Below are positions 16,241-24,526 of a stretch of DNA of 64,000 bases, in pieces. The notes under the pieces are model-generated. The model was not told the DNA's origin and ran no database searches. It worked only from the letters and a program-made list of their open reading frames with translations. How positions within the stretch are numbered: position 1 is the first letter of the stretch; every line of letters starts with the position of its first letter. This DNA is from Streptomyces aurantiogriseus (GTDB taxonomy: Bacteria > Actinomycetota > Actinomycetes > Streptomycetales > Streptomycetaceae), in the NCBI RefSeq assembly GCF_014649375.1, contig NZ_BMSX01000038.1, forward strand, positions 1 through 64,000. Direction: 5' to 3'. Position numbers and translations under genes: made by a program.

Positions 16241-18772
16241 TTACTTCCGCATGACCTCGGGCTCGTGGCGGCGCAGGAAGCGGGCCACGAAGAAGCCGCA
16301 GATCACTCCGAGGACGATCAGGGCGGCCATGTCCATGCCCCAGGCGCCGACGGTGTGCTCCCACAGCGGGTCGTTGTCGCCGCCGTCCTGGGGCGGGCTG
16401 ATCTTGTTGAAGTCCAGCGTGGCGCCCGCGGCGCCGACCGCCCAGCGCGACGGCATCAGGTACGAGAACTCGTTGACACCGATCGAGCCGTTCAGGGCGA
16501 ACAGACAGCCGGTGAACACCACCTGGATGATCGCGAACATGACCAGCAGCGGCATGGTCTTCTCGGCCGTCTTCACCAGCGAGGAGATGATCAGGCCGAA
16601 CATCATCGAGGTGAAACCGAGCGCCATGATCGGCAGGCACAGCTCCACCAGCGTGTTGCCGATGACCACGCCCTCCTCCGGGATCTCCCGGCTGGAGAAG
16701 CCGATGACACCGACCAGCAGGCCCTGCAGCGCGGTGACCAGACCGAGCACGAACACCTTGGACATCAGGTACGCCGAGCGCGACAGGCCGGTGGCGCGCT
16801 CACGCTCGTAGATGACCCGTTCCTTGATCAGCTCACGGACGGAGTTCGCCGCGCCCGCGAAGCAGGCGCCGACCGCGAGGATCAGCAGGACGGTGGTGGC
16901 CGTGCCGTTGGGGATGATCCGGCCGGTCTTCGGGTTGACCGGATTGGGCAGCAGACTGTTGCCGGAGTCGATGAGCAGGCTCACCGAGCCGAGGACGACC
17001 GGCAGGATCAGCGACAGGGCGAGGAAGCCCTTGTCCGAGGCGATCACCGACACATAGCGGCGCACCAGCGTGACGAACTGGGACATCCAGCCCTGCGGCT
17101 TCGGCGGCTTCATCGCCTGCATCGCCGGCATCTGTACGGCCTGCGGGGCCACGGCGTCGATGTCCGCGGCGTACATCTGGTAGTGCTGCGAGCCCTTCCA
17201 GCGGCCCGCCCAGTCGTAGTCGCGGTAGTTCTCGAAGGCGGAGAAGACGTCGGCCCAGGTGTCGTAGCCGAAGAAGTTCAGCGCCTCCTCCGGCGGGCCG
17301 AAGTACGCCACGGCGCCGCCCGGCGCCATCACCAGGAGCTTGTCGCACAGGGCCAGTTCGGCGACGGAGTGGGTGACGACGAGGACGGTGCGGCCGTCGT
17401 CGGCGAGGCCGCGCAGCAGCTGCATCACGTCGCGGTCCATGCCCGGGTCGAGGCCGGAGGTGGGCTCGTCCAGGAAGATCAGCGACGGCTTGGTGAGCAG
17501 CTCCAGGGCCACGGAGACACGCTTGCGCTGGCCGCCGGAGAGGGAGGTGACCTTCTTCTCCTTGTGGATGTCCAGCTTCAGCTCGCGCAGCACCTCGTCG
17601 ATGCGGGCCTCGCGCTCGGCCGCCGTGGTGTCGGCGGGGAAGCGGAGCTTGGCCGCGTACTTGAGGGCCTTCTTGACGGTCAGCTCCTTGTGCAGGATGT
17701 CGTCCTGCGGGACCAGACCGATGCGCTGGCGCAGCTCGGCGAACTGCTTGTACAGGTTCCGGTTGTCGTAGAGGACGTCGCCCTGGTTGGCGGGCCGGTA
17801 ACCGGTGAGCGCCTTGAGCAGGGTGGACTTGCCGGAGCCGGACGGGCCGATGACCGCGATCAGCGACTTCTCCGGGACGCCGAAGGAGACGTCCTTCAGG
17901 ATCTGCTTGCCGCCGTCGACGGTGACCGTCAAGTGACGTGCGGAGAAGGAGACTTCACCGGTGTCGACGAACTCCTCGAGTCGGTCGCCGACGATCCGGA
18001 ACGTGGAGTGGCCGACGCCGACGATGTCGGTCGGGCCGAGCAGCTGTGCGCCGCCCTTGGCGATCGGCTGGCCGTTGACGTACGTGCCGTTGTGCGAGCC
18101 GAGGTCGCGGATCTCCATGCGGCCGTCGGGCGTCGAGTGGAACTCGGCGTGGTGGCGCGAGACCTGCAGGTCGGAGACGACCAGGTCGTTCTCCAGGGCA
18201 CGGCCGATGCGCATCACACGGCCGAGGGAGAACTGGTGGAACGTGGTCGGGCTGCGGTCGCCGTAGACCGGCGGCGCCCCCGCGCCGACGCCGGAGCCCT
18301 GCTGCTGCGGGACCTTCGCCACGGGCGGCTGCGGCTGCTGCCAGCCTGCCTGCGGGGCCGCTGCGGCGGCCTGCGGCTGCGGCGCCTGCTGGGCCCAGCC
18401 CGGATTCGCGGCCTGCGCGGCGTACGGCTGCTGTTGTGGCTGAGCCTGCGGCACGGCGACGCCCGCCGCGGCTCCGGAGAGGTTCAGGCGCGGTCCGTCG
18501 GTCGCGTTGCCGAGGTGCACCGCCGAGCCCGGACCGAGCTCCACCTGGTGGATCCGCTGGCCCTGCACGAACGTGCCGTTGGTGCTGCCGTGGTCCTCGA
18601 GGACCCAACCACGGCCGTTGAAGCTGACCGTGGCGTGACGCCAGGAGACCCTGGCGTCGTCGAGGACGATGTCCCCCTGCGGATCGCGTCCCAGGGTGTA
18701 GGACCTGGACGGATCCAGCGTCCAGGTGCGTCCGTTCAATTCCAGTACGAGTTCCGGCACTCCATGCCCCAC
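16241..18772 (-). CDS. ABC transporter with two FHA domains (ABC-2/ABCG type)
   Basis: An 843-residue half or full exporter. FHA domain 1 (about 5-100; LGRDPQGDIVLDD, WRHATV, STNGTFVQ) and a Gln/Pro/Ala-rich linker (about 105-165) precede FHA domain 2 (about 180-260; IGRALENDLVVSD, SRHHAEF, SHNGTYVNG). The ATPase (about 270-500) has GPSGSGKST, LSGGQRKR and LIFLDEPTSGLD. The rest is an ABC-2/ABCG permease of about six helices. FHA domains bind phospho-threonine, so transport is probably controlled by a Ser/Thr kinase; Mycobacterium Rv1747 has a related layout. Substrate unknown. Start is GTG at 18772 after GGGGGA; a second GTG four codons on (18760) is possible. Confidence 0.92.
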   Translation of the reverse strand: MGHGVPELVLELNGRTWTLDPSRSYTLGRDPQGDIVLDDARVSWRHATVSFNGRGWVLEDHGSTNGTFVQGQRIHQVELGPGSAVHLGNATDGPRLNLSGAAAGVAVPQAQPQQQPYAAQAANPGWAQQAPQPQAAAAAPQAGWQQPQPPVAKVPQQQGSGVGAGAPPVYGDRSPTTFHQFSLGRVMRIGRALENDLVVSDLQVSRHHAEFHSTPDGRMEIRDLGSHNGTYVNGQPIAKGGAQLLGPTDIVGVGHSTFRIVGDRLEEFVDTGEVSFSARHLTVTVDGGKQILKDVSFGVPEKSLIAVIGPSGSGKSTLLKALTGYRPANQGDVLYDNRNLYKQFAELRQRIGLVPQDDILHKELTVKKALKYAAKLRFPADTTAAEREARIDEVLRELKLDIHKEKKVTSLSGGQRKRVSVALELLTKPSLIFLDEPTSGLDPGMDRDVMQLLRGLADDGRTVLVVTHSVAELALCDKLLVMAPGGAVAYFGPPEEALNFFGYDTWADVFSAFENYRDYDWAGRWKGSQHYQMYAADIDAVAPQAVQMPAMQAMKPPKPQGWMSQFVTLVRRYVSVIASDKGFLALSLILPVVLGSVSLLIDSGNSLLPNPVNPKTGRIIPNGTATTVLLILAVGACFAGAANSVRELIKERVIYERERATGLSRSAYLMSKVFVLGLVTALQGLLVGVIGFSSREIPEEGVVIGNTLVELCLPIMALGFTSMMFGLIISSLVKTAEKTMPLLVMFAIIQVVFTGCLFALNGSIGVNEFSYLMPSRWAVGAAGATLDFNKISPPQDGGDNDPLWEHTVGAWGMDMAALIVLGVICGFFVARFLRRHEPEVMRK

Positions 18773-19006
18773 TGAGTAGTCCCCCGAGTTACCCCCATCA
18801 CAGGGAGTCTAGGGATGTCGAACATCGTCGGGAACTATTTCAGGCGCGGCCCCCTGACCGAAAGTCGGGCCTTGTGAAGACCGGGTACGGGCTCATCGGC
18901 CGTTTCCGTTGACGGGGTTGAAACCGGGCCGGAGAGTGGTAAACGCACGCGAGGGGGACGGAAGCGGCGATCTTCGCCGCTCCGCGCCGCGGATCGGGGG
19001 GTCTGC

Positions 19007-21355
19007 ATGAGTGCCGGCACGGGTGTCGAGGGCGTCGGAAGCGCGGAGCGCGGCGGCGGTGTGCCGTGGGTGGACGTGCTGTTGTCCGCGATCGCCGCGG
19101 TGAGCTGGGCGTTGATCGGGATGGCGGGGACCGCGGCGCTGGGCCTGCATCTGCTGGAGGCCGACGGAGCGGGCTCGTTGGGGCCGATGACCGCGGCGGT
19201 CGTGGCGCTCGGGGCGGGTGGTTCGGTGACGCCCTCGGGCGACGTGTCCGCCTTTGGTCTCACGGGCGCGCAGGCGGACACGGCCATCGAGATCACGCCA
19301 CTGGGTGTGGGGCTCGTCGGGGCGCTGCTGCTGTCGTGGTTCTTCCTGCGGTCTCTGCGCACGGCGGGAGTTGTGATCGCGCCCGCCGAACTCCTCGCGC
19401 GTGCGGGAGCGGTGGTCGTGCTGTTCGTGGCGACGCTGGGCGGGCTGGCCTGGGCCGGGCACGACGTCATCACGATCGACGGAGGGTCACTGGGGCTGGA
19501 CGATCTGCCCGGTGGGGACGGGGGCGGCGGGGGCGGTGTCGAGATTCCCGGGCTGGGTGACCTCGGGGACATCGGCGGGCTGTTGCCGGACCGCATCGGG
19601 GACCTGGTGGACGCGCAGGCGGCCGTCGGCTTCACCGTGGACACGGCCCCGACGCTGCTCGGTGGGTCGGTGTGGTCGGCGGGGGTGCTGCTGATCGCCC
19701 TGCTGGCCTCGCGCCGTACGCCGCTTCCACGCGGGTGGGAGGCCGTGCACCGGGTGGTACGGCCCGCCGTGTCCGCCGTCGTCACCGTGCTGTTGGTGGC
19801 CGTCACGGCCGGGTTCGCCGCGGCGGCGTACGCGGCGATCGGCGACGACCATCCGAAGCGGATCGCGGGTGCCGCGCTGCTCGGCGCGCCGAACGGGGTC
19901 TGGCTCGGCGTGGACGTGGGCCTGTTCGTGCCGTGGGACGGCAGGGCGACGGGCGCGCTGACGAGTCTTCTGCCGGATCCGCTGGACGACTTGCTGGGCG
20001 TCGAGAGCGAGCAGTCGGTGACGCTGGGGCGGCTGGCCGAACTCGACGGGCGGGTGTGGCTGTTGGGGGTCGCGGCGGCCACGATGATGCTGCTCGCGGG
20101 GGTGTTGGTGGGAGTGCGGACGCCTGTGGACGGGACGGGCGTCGGAGGCGGCGCGGGTTCCGGGGGTGTACGAGGTTCGGGCGTCCCCGGTTTCGTCGGG
20201 CGGTGTGCGCTCCGGCTGGGGATCGTGACCGCGCTGACGCTGCCGCTGCTCGCCTGGCTGACGGACGTCTCCGTGGACGCCTCCCTGTCCGTACTCGGCT
20301 TCGACGCCTTCGACGCCGGCATCGAACTGCACGGCCACCTCGGTATGGCACTGCTCCTCGGCGCCCTGTGGGGCGCGGGTGCGGGCGCCGCCGGCGCGCT
20401 GCTCGCGTGCGCGACTGGAGCCGCGGGCGGGCGGGCGGCGCCGTTGGCACGGGGTGACGGGGCGGGGGTGCCGGGACCGGGTGGGAGTGGGGTGGCATCG
20501 GGGGGTGCGGCCGGAGGCGGGTGGTACGGGAGCGATCGGCATGGGGTGGAGGGCGGTTCGGGTACGAGGGCTGGGCATCCGCCGTACAGGGAGGACGGGC
20601 GCACCGGGGCGGGGGACGGAGGGGTCGGACATCCGCCGTACGGAGGTGAGAGGAGCGCGGCGGAGGGGCCATCGGGTGCGGGCGCCCCGCATCCTCCGTA
20701 CGGAGGTGACGGGCGCACGGCAAAGGGGCCTTCCGTCGGGGAGTCCGAGCATCCGTCGCACGGGGACGACCCGGCCGGGCCGTACGCCCCGCGCACGCCG
20801 TACCGGCCGCCCAACCCGTCGACCAATCCGTATCTGCGGGTGCCGGAGGAGCTGAGGGAACCGGAGGATGCGCGGCCGGAGGACGCAGGCCGGGGGCGCG
20901 AGGCCTGGCCTCCGGGAGGCGGACGAGGGGAAGCGGCGACCGGCGGTGACAGGGCCGGACGGGCCGGGCCGCGTGCCGGGTCCCGGCCGGGCGGGAGCGG
21001 ACCCGCCGCGCCCGCGGCCGGCTCCCGACCCGGCGAGGGTTTGCCCACGCCACCCCCGGCCGGCTCACCTTCCGGCCCATGGCGAGCCACCCCGCCTCCG
21101 GCCGGCCCTCGGCCGCCCGCGCCCTCGCCCCCTGGTGCCGGGCAGCCCCCGGAGGTGCCGCCGTCGCGGGACGACCTGTACGACGCGCCCACCATGGTTC
21201 GTCCCATGGGGCCGCCTCCCCGGTCGCCGGGGCGTCCGTCCGAGCCCCCGCGTTCCGGGGAGCAGCCGACGCCGCGCGCGGACGACGGGCCACCGCCGCC
21301 TCCTCCCCCGCCTCCGGCCGCACCCCCGCCGAGGAAGCCGAAGGGGCCACGCTGA
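19007..21355 (+). CDS. Streptophobe family membrane protein
   Basis: A 782-residue protein I recognise as the streptophobe family, a Streptomyces-restricted membrane family of unknown function. The first 470 residues hold about ten hydrophobic segments separated by Gly-rich loops (for example LPGGDGGGGGG). The last 310 residues are a low-complexity cytoplasmic or surface tail rich in Pro, Gly and Arg, with three or four copies of HPPYGG(D/E)(G/R)RTA between about 525 and 585 and a run of nine prolines near the end. The ATG at 19007 follows GGATCGGGGGG. The opposite strand has a nearly equally long open frame (18835-21465), which is a GC-rich shadow. Confidence 0.82.
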   Translation: MSAGTGVEGVGSAERGGGVPWVDVLLSAIAAVSWALIGMAGTAALGLHLLEADGAGSLGPMTAAVVALGAGGSVTPSGDVSAFGLTGAQADTAIEITPLGVGLVGALLLSWFFLRSLRTAGVVIAPAELLARAGAVVVLFVATLGGLAWAGHDVITIDGGSLGLDDLPGGDGGGGGGVEIPGLGDLGDIGGLLPDRIGDLVDAQAAVGFTVDTAPTLLGGSVWSAGVLLIALLASRRTPLPRGWEAVHRVVRPAVSAVVTVLLVAVTAGFAAAAYAAIGDDHPKRIAGAALLGAPNGVWLGVDVGLFVPWDGRATGALTSLLPDPLDDLLGVESEQSVTLGRLAELDGRVWLLGVAAATMMLLAGVLVGVRTPVDGTGVGGGAGSGGVRGSGVPGFVGRCALRLGIVTALTLPLLAWLTDVSVDASLSVLGFDAFDAGIELHGHLGMALLLGALWGAGAGAAGALLACATGAAGGRAAPLARGDGAGVPGPGGSGVASGGAAGGGWYGSDRHGVEGGSGTRAGHPPYREDGRTGAGDGGVGHPPYGGERSAAEGPSGAGAPHPPYGGDGRTAKGPSVGESEHPSHGDDPAGPYAPRTPYRPPNPSTNPYLRVPEELREPEDARPEDAGRGREAWPPGGGRGEAATGGDRAGRAGPRAGSRPGGSGPAAPAAGSRPGEGLPTPPPAGSPSGPWRATPPPAGPRPPAPSPPGAGQPPEVPPSRDDLYDAPTMVRPMGPPPRSPGRPSEPPRSGEQPTPRADDGPPPPPPPPPAAPPPRKPKGPR

Positions 21356-21980
21356 GCCGTCGGCCGCACCTCCGAGGCACGCGACAGCCGCCGGCGGCCG
21401 AGCCGGCGCGCGTCGACCGCCGGGCGCCGAACCCCTACCCGTACGTCGACCGCCGTGGCCCACACCGAGGCGCTTCAGCCGCCGAGGCCACCCTCCTCAA
21501 GGCACACGTCAGGTCCCGTGGCCCTGCTGCAAGGCGCGCCCCGGCCGCCGAGGCCGCACCCGAGACGCCGTGGTGGTAGTCCGAGGCGCACCCCAGCCGC
21601 CGTGGCCCGAGGCGCACCCCAGCCGCCGTGGCCCGAGGCGCACCCCAGCCGCCGTGGCCCGAGGCGCACCCCAGCCGCCGTGGCCCGAGGCGCACGCCAC
21701 CCGCGGTGCCCTGCTGCGAGACACGGCCCCGGCCGCCAAAGCCATACCCCGAAGGCGCACCCCAGCCGCCCATGCCATACGGCCAAGCGCTCCTCGGCCG
21801 CCAAGGCCGTAGCCGAGCCCCCGCCTCCAAGGCCGTAGCCGCCCCCTCCCCCGCCGCGCGTCCCGGCCGCCGTGGCGTCCCCTTAAGGTGCCCGCCACCT
21901 GTGCGACACCCACTGTTCCGTGTCCGCTAGGCGGACCTCGGCGGCGGGCGGCACTGGGTGCCGGATACGGTGGGTACACC
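21356..21980. repeat. 26-bp tandem repeat field in a gene-free gap
   Basis: This 625-base gap has no convincing gene. Its centre holds four identical 26-bp units (starting CCGAGGCGCACCCCAGCCGC) at 21581, 21607, 21633 and 21659, a degenerate fifth at 21685, and looser relatives on both sides (for example near 21465, 21760 and 21800-21840). Because 26 is not a multiple of three, each frame cycles through the repeat, which creates long false ORFs on both strands. The units carry GCCGCCGTGGC, so the transcript could form many small hairpins. Confidence 0.85.
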
Positions 21981-23192
21981 ATGAGCGCTGAGCAGACCTC
22001 GCCGACCGATGTCCCCACTCTCCTTGTCAAGATCTTCGGCAAGGACAGGCCGGGCATCACGGCCGGCCTCTTCGACACCCTCGCCGCCTACTCCGTCGAC
22101 GTGGTCGACATCGAGCAGGTCGTCACCCGTGGCCGCATGGTGCTGTGCGCCCTCGTGACCGAGCCGCCGCGTGGGATGGAGGGAGACCTGCGGTCGACCG
22201 TGCACAGCTGGGCGGAGTCGATGAAGATGCAGGCGGAGATCATCTCCGGCATCGGTGACAACCGTCCGCGTGGCCTCGGCCGCTCCCTGGTCACCGTGCT
22301 CGGTCACCCGCTGACCGCGGAGGCCACGGCCGCCGTCGCCGCCAAGATCACCAAGGTGGGCGGCAACATCGACCGTATCTTCCGGCTGGCCAAGTACCCC
22401 GTCACCGCCGTGGAGTTCGCGGTCTCCGGTGTGGAGACGGAGCCGCTGCGCACCGCCCTGGTCACGGACGCGGCCGCGCTCGGTGTGGACGTGGCGGTCG
22501 TGGCGGCGGGTCTGCACCGGCGTGCCCAGCGGCTCGTCGTCATGGACGTCGACTCCACGCTCATCCAGGACGAGGTGATCGAGCTCTTCGCCGCGCACGC
22601 CGGCTGCGAGGACAAGGTCGCCGAGGTGACGACGGCGGCGATGCGAGGTGAGCTGGACTTCGAGCAGTCGCTGCACGCGCGCGTGGCGCTGCTGGAGGGG
22701 CTGGACGCCTCGGTCGTGGACAAGGTGCGCACGGAGGTGCGGCTGACGCCGGGTGCGCGCACCCTCATCCGGACCCTGAAGCGCCTCGGCTACCAGGTGG
22801 GAGTCGTCTCCGGCGGCTTCACCCAGGTCACCGACGATCTGAAGGATCGGCTGGGGCTGGACTTCGCCCAGGCCAACACGCTGGAGATCGTCGACGGGAA
22901 GCTGACGGGCCGGGTCACCGGGGAGATCGTGGACCGCGCGGGCAAGGCGCGGCTGCTGCGCCGGTTCGCCGCGGAGGCGGGCGTACCGCTCTCGCAGACG
23001 GTGGCGATCGGTGACGGTGCCAACGACCTGGACATGCTCAACGCGGCGGGTCTCGGGGTCGCCTTCAACGCCAAGCCGGTTGTGCGCGAGGCGGCGCACA
23101 CCGCCGTGAACGTGCCGTTCCTGGACACGGTCCTGTATCTGCTGGGCATCACGCGTGAAGAGGTCGAGGCGGCGGACACGCACGACGAGTAG
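21981..23192 (+). CDS. serB: Phosphoserine phosphatase SerB with ACT domains
   Basis: A 403-residue phosphoserine phosphatase, the last step of serine synthesis. Two ACT domains occupy about 10-175 (KIFGKDRPGITAGLFDTLAAY; LGHPLTAEATAAVAAKI). The HAD phosphatase domain follows (about 185-395) with the nucleophile motif DVDSTLIQDE, the GVVSGGFTQV motif and the AIGDGANDLDML metal-binding motif. All catalytic residues are present. The ACT domains suggest feedback by an amino acid, probably serine. The length agrees with actinobacterial SerB2-type enzymes. The ATG at 21981 is the natural family start, though only GGTGGG precedes it. Confidence 0.96.
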   Translation: MSAEQTSPTDVPTLLVKIFGKDRPGITAGLFDTLAAYSVDVVDIEQVVTRGRMVLCALVTEPPRGMEGDLRSTVHSWAESMKMQAEIISGIGDNRPRGLGRSLVTVLGHPLTAEATAAVAAKITKVGGNIDRIFRLAKYPVTAVEFAVSGVETEPLRTALVTDAAALGVDVAVVAAGLHRRAQRLVVMDVDSTLIQDEVIELFAAHAGCEDKVAEVTTAAMRGELDFEQSLHARVALLEGLDASVVDKVRTEVRLTPGARTLIRTLKRLGYQVGVVSGGFTQVTDDLKDRLGLDFAQANTLEIVDGKLTGRVTGEIVDRAGKARLLRRFAAEAGVPLSQTVAIGDGANDLDMLNAAGLGVAFNAKPVVREAAHTAVNVPFLDTVLYLLGITREEVEAADTHDE

Positions 23193-23212
23193 AGCCGCCC
23201 GGCGTCGACGAC

Positions 23213-23243
23213 AGGGCCCGGCACCACCAAGGTGCCGGGCCCT
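23213..23243. terminator. Bidirectional terminator after serB
   Basis: Perfect 13-bp stem AGGGCCCGGCACC (23213-23225) and GGTGCCGGGCCCT (23231-23243), 5-base loop, between serB and the convergent SixA-like gene. Confidence 0.85.
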
Positions 23244-23274
23244 CGTGTTCCGGAGCCGTACGCCGGCCGGAGGG

Positions 23275-23793
23275 TTACTCGGACGGTGTCCAGTAGTCGA
23301 GCAGCGTGGCCACGCCCGGCTCCAGGGACTTCCAGGAGCCGTCGAAGGAGACGACGGCGAAGGCGGCGGCCGGGAAGCCGCGGCGGTCCATCCGCTCGCG
23401 GGCGTCGCCCTCGGCCGTGCCGGAGAGGATGTCGGCGAGGCCCTGGATGCCCGGGTTGTGGCCGACGAGGAGGAGGTTGCGCACGTCGTCGGAGGTTTCG
23501 TTGAGCAGGGCGATCAGCTCGCCCGGGGAGGCCTCGTAGATCCGCTCCTCGTAGACGGTTTTCGGCCGCTGCGGAAACTCCTGGACGGCGAGCTTCCACG
23601 TCTCCCGGGTACGGGTGGCGGTGGAGCACAGGGCCAGGTCGATGGGGATGCCGGTGTCGGTCAGCTTGCGTCCGGCGACGGCGGCGTCCTGGCGGCCCCG
23701 CTCAGCGAGTGGTCGCTCGTGGTCGGTCACCTGGGGCCAGTCGGCTTTCGCATGCCGGAAGAGGACGATCCTGCGGGGTTCTGCGACGCTCAT
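23275..23793 (-). CDS. SixA-like histidine phosphatase
   Basis: A 172-residue histidine-phosphatase-superfamily protein close to SixA. The catalytic RHAKAD motif (RHG-like, near residue 13) and the second histidine in LLVGHNPGIQGLA are present, with ATRTRET as the conserved arginine region. SixA dephosphorylates phosphohistidine on proteins such as phosphotransfer domains or NPr in E. coli. The target in Streptomyces is not known, so control of a phosphorelay is inference. The ATG at 23793 (MSVAEPRRIVLFRHAKAD) fits the family start. The gene is convergent with serB. Confidence 0.92.
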   Translation of the reverse strand: MSVAEPRRIVLFRHAKADWPQVTDHERPLAERGRQDAAVAGRKLTDTGIPIDLALCSTATRTRETWKLAVQEFPQRPKTVYEERIYEASPGELIALLNETSDDVRNLLLVGHNPGIQGLADILSGTAEGDARERMDRRGFPAAAFAVVSFDGSWKSLEPGVATLLDYWTPSE

Positions 23794-23899
23794 GGCTCCC
23801 AGCTTCGCATGAAACAGGCCATGCGGCGCAGGGAGTTGACATGCGCCTTCACGGTCCGGCCGGGGTGTGAAGGGTGTGCCCGGGGCGTGATCGACATGG

Positions 23900-24106
23900 C
23901 TAGCGCGCCAGGAGGTCCCGCACGCGCTCGACGAGGTGTGTGATCGCGGGGTCACCGCCGGCCGCGTGGGCGTCGGCCGGGTTCAGTATCAGCGTGAGCA
24001 GCGCGACGAAGGCGAGGGTCGGGAGGGCGAGGGCCCACCAGGGCAGCCGGGTGCCGACGCGGCCCGGGGCGACCGGGTGGAGCCGGGTGTGCGTAGGGGC
24101 CGACAT
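23900..24106 (-). CDS. Small single-pass membrane protein
   Basis: A 68-residue protein with one strongly hydrophobic segment (about 24-42, WWALALPTLAFVALLTLIL) and a C-terminal amphipathic stretch (ITHLVERVRDLLAR). A GGAGG ribosome binding site lies 5 bases before the ATG at 24106, and third positions are GC-rich, so it is probably real. I do not recognise a family. Its 5' region shares a short gap with the SGM_5486-type gene on the same strand. Confidence 0.6.
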   Translation of the reverse strand: MSAPTHTRLHPVAPGRVGTRLPWWALALPTLAFVALLTLILNPADAHAAGGDPAITHLVERVRDLLAR

Positions 24107-24224
24107 GGGTGCCTCCGCTGCTCTTCGAGTGGTCCGTGGTCCGCGTCGCGCGGCCACAACTCGAAGGTACGGATCCGACGGCCCTCAACCCATCCGGTGG
24201 TCCACCCACTTGACCCTGACCCTG

Positions 24225-24246
24225 ACCCCCTAGGGGACAGGGGGGT
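24225..24246 (-). terminator. Possible terminator after the SGM_5486-type gene
   Basis: ACCCCCT (24225-24231) can pair with AGGGGGT near 24239-24246, with one bulged G, about 85 bases past the 3' end of the microprotein gene. Three CCCTGA-like hexamers lie next to it (24211-24230). Weak evidence. Confidence 0.35.
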
Positions 24247-24331
24247 TAACCCCACCATCGCCGACGCGAAGGCATGAGCGAAAGGGGCCGGGCCGGTTCG
24301 GGACGCGGCGGGGCGGTGCGGGGCGAGGGCG

Positions 24332-24448
24332 TCAGGGCGAGGCGATCGTCGCGATGACGGCGATGATCACGAAGATGAGGAAGAACGAGCCGAAGACCAT
24401 CAGCATCTTCTTCTGGCCGTTCTGGGGGTTCGGGTCGAGCACGGGCAT
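24332..24448 (-). CDS. SGM_5486-type transporter-associated microprotein
   Basis: A 38-residue membrane microprotein starting MPVLDPNPQNGQKKMLM and ending in one hydrophobic helix (VFGSFFLIFVIIAVIATIA). I recognise this from Streptomyces annotation as the SGM_5486 family, named for its place beside an MFS transporter gene. Here it lies 78 bases downstream of the CynX-type transporter on the same strand, which fits. It may assist or stabilise the transporter; that is inference. The ATG at 24448 gives the conserved N-terminus; the longer frame upstream does not. Confidence 0.85.
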   Translation of the reverse strand: MPVLDPNPQNGQKKMLMVFGSFFLIFVIIAVIATIASP

Positions 24449-24526
24449 GCGCCCAGTCTCGCACCCGGGGTGCGGGGCGGTTCGCCCGGGGTCGGTGGGC
24501 CCCCTGGGCCGGCGGGCCACCCGGAG

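Noticed and set aside
18835..21465. An 876-codon open frame opposite the streptophobe gene
   Set aside because: Pro/Ser/Arg-rich composition typical of antisense to GC-rich coding DNA, without a start site or family match.
21581..21710. Possible CRISPR array (26-bp repeats)
   Set aside because: The units are directly contiguous with no unique spacers and no cas genes nearby, so this is a plain tandem repeat.
24211..24230. Telomere-like hexamer repeats (CCCTGA)
   Set aside because: Only about three copies inside a chromosome region of housekeeping genes; a chance or terminator-associated repeat.
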